Assembly: GCA_964440405.1 (NCBI GenBank)
Contig: CAYTSB010000028.1
Location: 1 to 11,368, forward strand
Direction of reading: 5' to 3'
Source: DAOSVX01 sp964440405
GTDB taxonomy: Bacteria > Bacillota_I > Bacilli_A > RF39 > UBA660
DNA length: 11,368 bases
Shown: piece by piece, positions 5,760 to 11,368 of the stretch
How the letters are laid out: each line of letters starts with the position of its first letter
Position numbering within the stretch: the stretch's first letter is position 1
The notes under the pieces: model-generated
The model's input: the letters and a program-made list of their open reading frames with translations, nothing else
Database searches by the model: none
Told to the model about the DNA's origin: nothing
Made by a program: the position numbers and the translations under genes

Positions 5760-6599
5760 ATGATAATTTATAAAAACACATTTGAAAATATTAAGACATT
5801 AAAAAGTAATTTCCCCATTGAAGACCAGTTTTATGCCAATGAAAATATAGCTGTAGTAGCAGATGGCATTACCCGGGATCCTATTGGTGTTTTTAATCTG
5901 TCTCAGTTTTCTTTTAAAGAAATGATTAAAAGATATCCAAGACCTAGCGGAGCAGAAATGGCTGCTAAAACAATAGTTGAGACTTTTGAAAAGCCTCTTT
6001 CATCATTAAAAGAAACATTAATAATGGCTAATGCCAAAGTCAAGGAATTAAATGATCGTTATATTAAAAAATGTGATTATTTAGAAAACGACTATTATGG
6101 AGCGGTAGCTTCGTGCGCCCGGATTAAAGGTAGACTTTTAGAATATGCATATATTTGTGATAGTGGGATTATTATTTATGATAGAAATGGCCGTGTTAAA
6201 TTTCAAACTGATGATGATAAAACTTTAAATAGTGATCCTTATATTGGTAAAGTTGGTATTCCTTGGTATATGCCAGAAGCAAGAGTTATTATTAGAAGAG
6301 ATTTTAGAAATAATCCTAATAATATAAAAGATGGTAAATGTGTATCATATGGAGCAATAACTGGTGAAGAAACAGCAATTCCTTTTATTAAAAATGGAGG
6401 CATTGTTATTTCTGATACAGATATTATTGTTGTATATACTGATGGTTTTAATAATTATTTAAGATTAGAAAAATTTATAAATCTGATTTTAAATTTTAAC
6501 GAAAAAGAATTTGAAAAATATATTGCAGAAAAATCTCAAGCTGATTATGAGAGATTTGGTAAAGAAAAAACTTTGGTAATTATGAAAAATGTTTGTTGA
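5760..6599 (+). CDS. PP2C-like (PPM family) protein phosphatase
   Basis: A 279-aa soluble protein with the spacing of PPM metal-dependent Ser/Thr phosphatases. An early ED pair (E21-D22) is followed by VVADGI at 32-37 (D35-G36, metal binding), then a central strand region (YICDSGIIIYDRNG), and ISDTDIIVVYTDGF near the C-terminal third (D228-G229). The last block, GKEKTLVIM, sits where canonical members have G-x-D-N-x-T, so the final Asp ligand appears replaced by E-K. The enzyme may use a different ligand or be a specialised branch. It has no sensor or membrane domain of its own. An AGAGGAA ribosome-binding site and a good promoter precede it, and it ends in TGA. The superoxide-reductase gene starts 44 nt later without an intervening terminator, so co-transcription is likely. 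Its target is unknown. Confidence 0.75.
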   Translation: MIIYKNTFENIKTLKSNFPIEDQFYANENIAVVADGITRDPIGVFNLSQFSFKEMIKRYPRPSGAEMAAKTIVETFEKPLSSLKETLIMANAKVKELNDRYIKKCDYLENDYYGAVASCARIKGRLLEYAYICDSGIIIYDRNGRVKFQTDDDKTLNSDPYIGKVGIPWYMPEARVIIRRDFRNNPNNIKDGKCVSYGAITGEETAIPFIKNGGIVISDTDIIVVYTDGFNNYLRLEKFINLILNFNEKEFEKYIAEKSQADYERFGKEKTLVIMKNVC

Positions 6600-6643
6600 T
6601 ATTCTCGCTATATTGAAATATACTTATATTAGTAGGAGGTATT

Positions 6644-7024
6644 ATGAAGTATTATTTATGTGAAATATGTGGTAATTTAGTTGAATTAATTAAAATTGGT
6701 GGTGGTGAATTAGTTTGTTGTGGCGAACCGATGAAAGAACTTGTTCCTAAATTAAAAGAAGAAGGCAATGAAAAACATTTGCCAGTTATAATTAGAGAGG
6801 GAAGCAAGGTTATTGTTAAAATTGGCAGTATTGAACATCCAATGACAAAAGAGCATTATATTGAATGGGTTAGTATTTTTTATAACAATAAACATCAAAG
6901 AATTAAATTAGATCCAACAAGCAAGCCGGAAGTAACGTTTGATGTTGAAGACTTTAAAACCATGGAAATCTATTCATACTGTAATATTCACGGCTTATGG
7001 AAAACTACAATTGAGAACAAATAA
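6644..7024 (+). CDS. dfx: Desulfoferrodoxin (two-iron superoxide reductase)
   Basis: This 126-aa protein has the length and both domains of desulfoferrodoxin, which reduces superoxide to hydrogen peroxide in anaerobes without making oxygen. The N-terminal desulforedoxin-like zinc-finger-type iron site is complete: C6, C9, C25 and C26 (CEIC and VCCGEPM). The catalytic Fe(His)4Cys site is also complete: H45 (EKHLPV), H65 (EHPM), H71 (EHYIEW), C113 and H116 (YCNIHG). All ligands are present, so activity is expected. It has an AGGAGG ribosome-binding site 8 nt upstream, follows the PP2C-like gene by 44 nt and is followed by a hairpin with a T-run. A short palindrome (TATATT-GA-AATATA, 6609-6622) just upstream could be an operator but is weak evidence. 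The protein indicates an anaerobic host that meets oxygen. Confidence 0.95.
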   Translation: MKYYLCEICGNLVELIKIGGGELVCCGEPMKELVPKLKEEGNEKHLPVIIREGSKVIVKIGSIEHPMTKEHYIEWVSIFYNNKHQRIKLDPTSKPEVTFDVEDFKTMEIYSYCNIHGLWKTTIENK

Positions 7025-7025
7025 G

Positions 7026-7049
7026 ACTTAGTATTAACTAAAGTTTTTT
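7026..7049 (+). terminator. Terminator after the superoxide reductase gene
   Basis: ACTTAGT (7026-7032) pairs with ACTAAAGT (7037-7044) with a one-base bulge, followed by a run of T to 7049. It starts one base after the stop codon. Confidence 0.55.
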
Positions 7050-7180
7050 GAAAAACAAACCAAAAATCCATTGGATACTAACAAAATTTTTAACATGTTT
7101 GAACATGATTGATAAAATTAAAATAATATAATTTATTAAAAAGATATTATTTATAGATTAAAATCATAAAATAATCTTGT

Positions 7181-7205
7181 AAAGTAAAAACTTAGATTTT
7201 ACTTT
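7181..7205. promoter_or_regulatory. Perfect 9-bp inverted repeat overlapping a -35 box (candidate operator)
   Basis: AAAGTAAAA (7181-7189) and TTTTACTTT (7197-7205) are separated by 7 nt. The right arm covers the -35 hexamer (7198-7203) of the next promoter, a typical repressor position. There is no T-run after it, so it is not a terminator. Confidence 0.4.
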
Positions 7206-7226
7206 AATCTTAATGTTTGTTATAAT
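7198..7226 (+). promoter_or_regulatory. Promoter of the zinc-ribbon membrane protein gene
   Basis: TTTACT (7198-7203, 4 of 6), a 17-nt spacer and a perfect TATAAT (7221-7226). Transcription would begin near 7233, which places the ATG at 7213 outside the transcript and supports the start at 7255. Confidence 0.6.
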
Positions 7227-7254
7227 AAAAATGTTAGTGAAAGGAGGTATTGTC

Positions 7255-7791
7255 ATGGCAGAAAAAAAACCGACAGTAAAGAAAAAGGTTGTTAAAAAGC
7301 CGGCTCCTAAAAAAGCATTTGAAAAGAAAGATGTTAAATATTGTCAGCATTGTGGTGCAGAAATGAATATTAATGCCGAAGCTTGTAATCAGTGTGGTAA
7401 ATTTACAATTGAACATAAGGCAACTTTAAAATCTTCAATAAGTAATGTAAAAATTTATAAGGTTTTAAGCTATTTTGGAATTTTGTGGTTAATTGGATTA
7501 TTATGCAATGAAAAAGAAAATAAAGAATTAAGATTCCACGTTGGTCAAGGAATGTTAGTTACCATTCTAATAATAGCAATTGAAATTATAAACAGTTTAA
7601 TTATAGCTAATGTATTTGTAACTACCAGAAATTTATTTTATGAATATACAACCACTAGTGCCTTTGGATTTACGGTAATGTATTTATTAAGATTAATTCC
7701 AACTGTATTAGCAGTAATTGGAATTATTAATGCTTTTAAAGATGAACAGAAAGAATTACCAGTAATTGGTAAATATGCATTTTATAAATAA
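7255..7791 (+). CDS. Zinc-ribbon membrane protein (DUF4870-like)
   Basis: I place the start at ATG 7255 (178 aa), not at the in-frame ATG 7213. An excellent AAAGGAGGT box lies at 7240-7248, and the -10 box at 7221-7226 lies downstream of 7213. The N-terminus is a Lys/Pro/Val-rich tail (residues 2-25). A zinc ribbon follows with C30-x2-C33 and C44-x2-C47. After it come about three membrane segments: YKVLSYFGILWLIGLL near 70, VTILIIAIEIINSLIIANVF near 100-120, and VMYLLRLIPTVLAVIGIINAF near 140-165. The motifs RFHVGQG and LPVIGKYAF are the conserved ends of the DUF4870/Tic20-like membrane module. The ribbon faces the cytosol in such proteins by charge rule. The function of this family is not established. 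It is a single-gene unit with its own promoter and terminator. Confidence 0.85.
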   Translation: MAEKKPTVKKKVVKKPAPKKAFEKKDVKYCQHCGAEMNINAEACNQCGKFTIEHKATLKSSISNVKIYKVLSYFGILWLIGLLCNEKENKELRFHVGQGMLVTILIIAIEIINSLIIANVFVTTRNLFYEYTTTSAFGFTVMYLLRLIPTVLAVIGIINAFKDEQKELPVIGKYAFYK

Positions 7792-7809
7792 TTTTGTAAA
7801 TATAATTGT

Positions 7810-7839
7810 AAAAAAATTGATAATAGATCAATTTTTTTT
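7810..7839. terminator. Strong hairpin terminator, possibly bidirectional
   Basis: Twelve-bp arms AAAAAAATTGAT (7810-7821) and ATCAATTTTTTT (7827-7838) flank a 5-nt loop and end in eight T. It follows the zinc-ribbon gene by 18 nt. Confidence 0.85.
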
Positions 7840-7844
7840 GTAAA

Positions 7845-7873
7845 TTGATTTATTTATTAATTTAATATATAAT
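7845..7873 (+). promoter_or_regulatory. Promoter of the small lipoprotein gene
   Basis: TTGATT (7845-7850), a 17-nt spacer and a perfect TATAAT (7868-7873), 17 nt before the ATG at 7891; an AAAGGAG ribosome-binding site follows it. Confidence 0.7.
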
Positions 7874-7890
7874 ACAGCAAAGGAGTTATC

Positions 7891-8313
7891 ATGAAGAGAA
7901 GTATAAAAATAATTTGCTTAACAATAATTTTATTAAATATATGTGCTTGTACGACTAAAAACGAAACAATAGAAAAGCCTAATCCGGAATTAATTACAAA
8001 AGTAGAGCCCAGTAAAGAAAAACTGTTTTGGGCAACCAATGAATATACTGACACCATACCTAAATTTGATAGTGGCAATAATAAAGAAGTCTATACTAAT
8101 GATGAATCCGGTTTTATGTTTGGCGCATTTGATGTATCCGAAGAAGAACATTCAAAATATCTGCTGGAAGTAAAAAAAGCTGGTTATAATAAAAAAATAA
8201 CTGAAGTAAATAGTGAATATGAATCATTTATTGCTTCCAATGGAGAGTATCAATTAACTATTGGTTATTCTGATGGTTATTTATCTATTACAATTATTAA
8301 AGAGACTTTATAG
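7891..8313 (+). CDS. Small secreted lipoprotein (DUF6591-like)
   Basis: A 140-aa protein with a lipoprotein signal peptide: MKRSIK, a hydrophobic core (IICLTIILLNI) and a lipobox ending CAC with the acylated Cys at position 20. The mature part begins with a polar linker (TTKNETIEKPNPE). A compact domain follows with IPKFDSG, a SGFMFGAFDVS strand, SEEEHSKYLLEVKKAGY and a final pair of strands (YQLTIGYSDGYLSITII). The order W, IP-x-P/F, strand, S/E-rich helix ending AGY/AGF, then two strands fits the DUF6591-type domain seen in many Firmicute lipoproteins. That assignment is from memory of the pattern. It would sit on the outer face of the cell membrane. Own promoter upstream; a hairpin terminator overlaps its stop codon. 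Function unknown. Confidence 0.85.
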   Translation: MKRSIKIICLTIILLNICACTTKNETIEKPNPELITKVEPSKEKLFWATNEYTDTIPKFDSGNNKEVYTNDESGFMFGAFDVSEEEHSKYLLEVKKAGYNKKITEVNSEYESFIASNGEYQLTIGYSDGYLSITIIKETL

Positions 8314-8321
8314 TCTTTTTT
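8299..8321 (+). terminator. Hairpin terminator overlapping the lipoprotein stop codon
   Basis: AAAGAGACT (8299-8307, with one G-T wobble) pairs with AGTCTTTTT (8312-8320) around a 4-nt loop, with a T-run to 8321. The stop codon TAG (8311-8313) is inside the structure. Confidence 0.6.
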
Positions 8322-8323
8322 AA

Positions 8324-8352
8324 TTGACAATTAATGCCTAAATATGTATACT
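8324..8352 (+). promoter_or_regulatory. Promoter of lysS
   Basis: A perfect TTGACA (8324-8329), a 17-nt spacer and TATACT (8347-8352, 5 of 6). The predicted leader before the ATG at 8376 is only about 17 nt, too short for a T-box or riboswitch. Confidence 0.8.
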
Positions 8353-8375
8353 TTATTTAAATTGGAGATGAGGTT

Positions 8376-9722
8376 ATGCGCGAATTTAGCGAACAGGAAC
8401 TAGTCAGAAGAGAAAAACTAGCGTTCCTAAGAGAAAAGGGATTAGACCCTTTTGGTCAAAGATTTGATGTTACATCAAATTCTAAGGAGATTAATGATAA
8501 ATATAACGATAAATCTACTGAAGACCTAGAAGCTATCAACGATGAAGTTGTTATAGCAGGGAGAATCATGACTAAACGCAACAAAGGCAAAGCTGGATTT
8601 ATGCATATTCAAGATAAAGACGGTCAAATTCAAATCTATGTTAAACTTGATAATGTTGGTGAAGAAGACTATGAATTATTTGATAAGGCTGATCTAGGAG
8701 ATATTGTTGGAATTAAAGGAATAGTTATGAGAACTCATTCAGGAGAATTAAGTGTTAGAGCAATTAAATATACTCACTTATCTAAATCTTTAAGACCGCT
8801 TCCTGAAAAATATCATGGTTTGGTTGATGTTGAAGAAAGATTTAGAAGAAGATATGTTGATTTAATAATGAATGAAGACGCCCGCAAAATTGCTTTTGTT
8901 AGGCCAAAAATTATTAGATCTATTCAAAAATATTTAGATGATTTGGGTTATACTGAAGTAGAAACTCCTATTTTAGGGACTATTTTAGGAGGAGCAAATG
9001 CCAGACCATTTACTACTCACCACAACACCTTAAACATAGATATGTATTTAAGAATTGCTACTGAATTAAACTTGAAAAGATTAATTGTCGGTGGTATGGA
9101 TGGTGTTTATGAAATAGGTCGTTTATTTAGAAATGAAGGAATGGATCGTGATCATAATCCTGAATTCACTACCATTGAAGTTTATAAAGCATATAGTGAC
9201 TTAGAGGGAATGATGGATCTTACTGAAGGTATTATTAGTAATGCCGCAATGACGGCCCTAGGAACTTATGATATTGTTTGGAAAGGTCATAACATTTCAT
9301 TAAAAAGTGGTTACAAAAGAATCAGTATGTGTGATGCAATAAAAGAAAAAATGGGTATTGATTTTACTCAAAATATGACTTTTGAAGAAGCNNNNNNNNN
9401 NNNNNNNNNNNNNNNNNNNNNNNNNNNNNNNNNNNNNNNNNNNNNNNNNNNNNNNNNNNNNNNNNNNNNNNNNNNNNNNNNNNNNNNNNNNTTAAATGAT
9501 CCAGATGATCAATATGAAAGATTTGAAGCTCAAATAAAAGAAAAAGAGCTTGGTAATGAAGAAGCAAATGAAATGGATCTTGATTATGTTGAAGCTTTAG
9601 AATATGGGTTACCCCCAACTGGTGGTATGGGCATGGGAATTGATCGCTTAGTCATGATGTTGACTGGTAGTGAAACAATTAGAGAAGTTGTTTTATTCCC
9701 ACATATGAAACCAAGAGAATAA
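8376..9722 (+). CDS. lysS: Lysyl-tRNA synthetase, class II (interrupted by an assembly gap)
   Basis: Charges tRNA-Lys with lysine in the cytosol using ATP. The N-terminal OB-fold anticodon-binding domain is seen at about residues 55-145 (VVIAGRIMTKRNKGKAGFMH and on). The catalytic core follows: motif 1 near LDDLGYTEVETPILG, the LysS-specific GGANARPFTTHHN, motif 2 in LFRNEGMDRDHNPEFTTIE, and motif 3 at the end, GGMGMGIDRLVMML. The C-terminus VLFPHMKPRE is typical. One hundred N (9392-9491) interrupt it after residue 339. The known parts add up to about 416 residues, while bacterial LysS is usually about 490-505. The real missing piece is therefore probably near 75-85 codons (some 230-250 bp), not 100 bp, and the frame match across the N run should not be over-read. 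The start follows a GGAG-type ribosome-binding site (8364-8372) and a near-consensus promoter. Single-gene unit. Confidence 0.97.
   Translation: MREFSEQELVRREKLAFLREKGLDPFGQRFDVTSNSKEINDKYNDKSTEDLEAINDEVVIAGRIMTKRNKGKAGFMHIQDKDGQIQIYVKLDNVGEEDYELFDKADLGDIVGIKGIVMRTHSGELSVRAIKYTHLSKSLRPLPEKYHGLVDVEERFRRRYVDLIMNEDARKIAFVRPKIIRSIQKYLDDLGYTEVETPILGTILGGANARPFTTHHNTLNIDMYLRIATELNLKRLIVGGMDGVYEIGRLFRNEGMDRDHNPEFTTIEVYKAYSDLEGMMDLTEGIISNAAMTALGTYDIVWKGHNISLKSGYKRISMCDAIKEKMGIDFTQNMTFEEXXXXXXXXXXXXXXXXXXXXXXXXXXXXXXXXXXLNDPDDQYERFEAQIKEKELGNEEANEMDLDYVEALEYGLPPTGGMGMGIDRLVMMLTGSETIREVVLFPHMKPRE
9392..9491. other. Assembly gap (100 N) inside lysS
   Basis: Exactly 100 undetermined bases, the conventional placeholder for a scaffold gap of unknown size. 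It falls in the lysS catalytic domain between the FEEA and LNDP residues. Confidence 0.99.
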
Positions 9723-9770
9723 TATAGGAATGATTATTGGCACTAATAATGTTCAATAATTATCCGTTTG

Positions 9771-9798
9771 GGTGACGAAAAATCTTTCGTCACCTTTT
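9771..9798 (+). terminator. Terminator of lysS
   Basis: A perfect 10-bp stem GGTGACGAAA (9771-9780) with TTTCGTCACC (9785-9794) and a 4-nt loop, followed by four T. It lies 48 nt after the stop codon. Confidence 0.85.
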
Positions 9799-9893
9799 AA
9801 ATTTCCAAAAAAGAGATTGCCTTGTTTTAAATGACTAGCATTGGAAAGTACGAGAATATTATCGTAATTCAATTAAATTCACAATTGTTTCAC

Positions 9894-9922
9894 AAAAAAA
9901 GGTTTGTATAAACCTTTTTTTT
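9894..9922. terminator. Second hairpin terminator, directly upstream of the membrane protein gene
   Basis: AAAAAAAGGTTT (9894-9905) pairs perfectly with AAACCTTTTTTT (9910-9921) around a 4-nt loop. It ends only 27 nt before the ATG at 9950. It may be a back-up lysS terminator, a bidirectional insulator or a leader attenuator. Confidence 0.7.
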
Positions 9923-9932
9923 GATATATAAT
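9904..9932 (+). promoter_or_regulatory. Possible promoter embedded in the hairpin region
   Basis: A perfect TATAAT (9927-9932) lies 17 nt after TTGTAT (9904-9909), which is in the hairpin. If used, transcription would start near 9939, almost at the ribosome-binding site, giving a leader of about 11 nt. Confidence 0.35.
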
Positions 9933-9949
9933 TTAATAGGAGGTAGAAA

Positions 9950-11368
9950 ATGAAAAAATGGTTTGAAAAACATGACTTATTCAAAATCCTTGGCATTGGA
10001 ATTTTGGTAACAGTTTTACTAACTTGGATTATTAAATCTGGATCTTTTAATGGAACGGAAATAGTTGTTTCAAAAATCACTAGGATTGGTTTAAATGATT
10101 TATTCACTTATGCATTAGTAAGTTTATACTATTTTCCAATACTAGTATCATTATTCTTAATTATTGGTGGATTTTATGAAATACTTTCCTTAACTAGCGG
10201 ATACCAAAGTTTAATGACCAAATTAACTAAATTATTAAAAGGAAAGGAAATACCATTTGTACTTGTTACATCATTTGTAATAGCTGCAATTACATCAATT
10301 AGTAATGAATTTTATCAATTATTAGTCTTTGTACCATTTATTATTGCATTAATATTAAATTTGACTAATGATAAAATAGTTGCATTTGCAACAACCTTTG
10401 GTTCAATTTTAATTGGTATTATTGGTTCAACTTATAGTCCAGCAATAATTGCTGATTTAAATGGCTATTTAGGGACAACTTATGCAAGTCAAATATTTAT
10501 TAAAATATTATTGTTCTTTGTAACCTATATTCTCTTTAATTTCTTTACAATTATGCGTATTATTAAAAATAATGCTAAAGAAAGTAAATCAAAAGCATTG
10601 GGTAAAAAAGAGACTAAAAAAGTAGTAAAAATTAACAAAGATGTTAAAATATGGCCAGTGGTAACAATTTTGAGTATTCTGTCAATATTTACTATCCTAG
10701 GTTACATTTCATGGACTGATGTTTTAGGAGTTAAAATATTTGATACATTCCATACTGGATTAATGAATATAGGGACCGAAAATGTTAAGATTGTTTCTTA
10801 TATCTTAGGAAATGTTAATTCATTTGGTCAATGGGATTTATATGTAATTCAAATGCTAATGTTATTGGCCAGTGGTTTATTAATACTTATCTATAAAATA
10901 GATTTTAATGAAGCTTTAAAATCATTTGCTGATGGCGCTAAAAAAATGTTGAAGCCAATTTTGATTATGCTAATGATTTATGCTATTTGTATTTTATCAG
11001 TAAGTTATCCGGTTGTTCCAACAATTGCTAATGCCATAGCAGGATTAGCAAGTAAATTTAACGTTTACTTAACTACAGTTGTAGCGTTCATTGCTTCACT
11101 ATTTGGAGTCGAAATGAGATATGTTGCTGATAGTGTAGTAGGATTCTTTGCCAGTTCATATGGCACAGCAGCATCAAAATCAGTTATGTTGGTTCTTTTC
11201 CAAGCTATCCATGGATTTGTTCAGTTCTTTGCACCAACCAGTCTATTCTTAATGATTGGATTATCTTATTTAGATATTAAATACAAAGATTGGATTAAAT
11301 ATATTTGGATGTTCTTGGCAGGATTATTTGTAATTATAATGGCTATTTTAACTTTAATAACTTATATA
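9950..11368 (+). CDS. Multi-pass membrane protein, YfcC/DcuC-like transporter (3' end outside the window)
   Basis: A frame of 473 codons opens at ATG 9950 after an AGGAGGT ribosome-binding site and is still open at the window's last base. The product is very hydrophobic. One segment lies at residues 11-28 (ILGIGILVTVLLTWII, followed by KSGSF). Paired segments lie near 50-80, 100-135, 140-165 and 183-203. A basic cytosolic loop (KNNAKESKSKALGKKETKK) follows at about 205-225, and then a second set of similar hairpins runs to the end. The N-terminal T-W-I-I-x-x-G-S-F and the two-half layout with a central basic loop match YfcC/DcuC-type members of the ion transporter superfamily (predicted C4-dicarboxylate, amino-acid or peptide-related carriers). 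The substrate cannot be told. The usual length of about 460-500 aa implies that only a few residues are missing. Confidence 0.85.
   Translation, partial: MKKWFEKHDLFKILGIGILVTVLLTWIIKSGSFNGTEIVVSKITRIGLNDLFTYALVSLYYFPILVSLFLIIGGFYEILSLTSGYQSLMTKLTKLLKGKEIPFVLVTSFVIAAITSISNEFYQLLVFVPFIIALILNLTNDKIVAFATTFGSILIGIIGSTYSPAIIADLNGYLGTTYASQIFIKILLFFVTYILFNFFTIMRIIKNNAKESKSKALGKKETKKVVKINKDVKIWPVVTILSILSIFTILGYISWTDVLGVKIFDTFHTGLMNIGTENVKIVSYILGNVNSFGQWDLYVIQMLMLLASGLLILIYKIDFNEALKSFADGAKKMLKPILIMLMIYAICILSVSYPVVPTIANAIAGLASKFNVYLTTVVAFIASLFGVEMRYVADSVVGFFASSYGTAASKSVMLVLFQAIHGFVQFFAPTSLFLMIGLSYLDIKYKDWIKYIWMFLAGLFVIIMAILTLITYI

Noticed and set aside
7213..7254. Earlier in-frame start (ATG 7213) for the zinc-ribbon protein
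   Set aside because: The promoter -10 box (7221-7226) lies downstream of it, and the strong AAAGGAGGT box fits ATG 7255.
7857..8078. Minus-strand open frame opposite the lipoprotein gene
   Set aside because: It is a shadow of the lipoprotein coding sequence, which has a full promoter, ribosome-binding site and lipobox.
8314..8375. T-box or lysine riboswitch before lysS
   Set aside because: The predicted transcript leader is only about 17 nt and no T-box or L-box motifs are present.
9859..10107. Minus-strand open frame of 82 codons
   Set aside because: It overlaps the start of the membrane protein gene and the terminator hairpin, and has no ribosome-binding site or protein-like pattern.

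Overview
The window is very AT-rich. It uses TGA as an ordinary stop (the gene ending at 6599) and TGG for Trp, so the genetic code is standard. Ribosome-binding sites are strong AGGAGG-type, and several promoters have TTGACA/TATAAT-like boxes. A class II lysyl-tRNA synthetase of Firmicutes type, a superoxide reductase and a spore-surface-style collagen-like protein together suggest an anaerobic, low-GC, probably spore-forming Firmicute (Bacilli/Erysipelotrichia/Clostridia-like). This lineage call is inference; no rRNA is present to confirm it. A run of 100 N at 9392-9491 shows that this is a draft scaffold.

Left part (1-3387): an accessory region. It opens with the 3' end of an unidentified gene (1-318). 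A tightly packed four-gene operon follows (477-3346; gaps of 21, 11 and 9 nt; closed by a hairpin terminator). The operon encodes an ADP-ribosylglycohydrolase (DraG family), a macro-domain ADP-ribose hydrolase, an unrecognised 176-aa alpha/beta protein, and a short FtsZ-like protein. The FtsZ-like protein keeps the FtsZ C-terminal domain but has lost the GGGTGTG nucleotide signature and most of the catalytic T7 loop. Two enzymes that remove ADP-ribose next to a degenerate copy of a known target of ADP-ribosylating toxins is the most interesting signal in the window. It could be an anti-toxin or decoy immunity cassette, or a self-contained ADP-ribose signalling system.

Middle (3388-5492): frame-broken coding debris on the minus strand (about 3416-3930), possibly from a mobile-element gene. 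Next is a minus-strand collagen-like (GPT-repeat) surface protein. It diverges from a membrane-anchored hypothetical protein, and the two have back-to-back promoters.

Right part (5493-11368): mostly ordinary chromosomal genes. In order these are a possible 28-aa minus-strand ORF, a PP2C-like phosphatase, a desulfoferrodoxin (superoxide reductase), a zinc-ribbon membrane protein, a small lipoprotein, lysS (interrupted by the N gap) and a multi-pass membrane protein of YfcC-like type that runs off the right edge. Most of these units have their own recognisable promoter and hairpin terminator.
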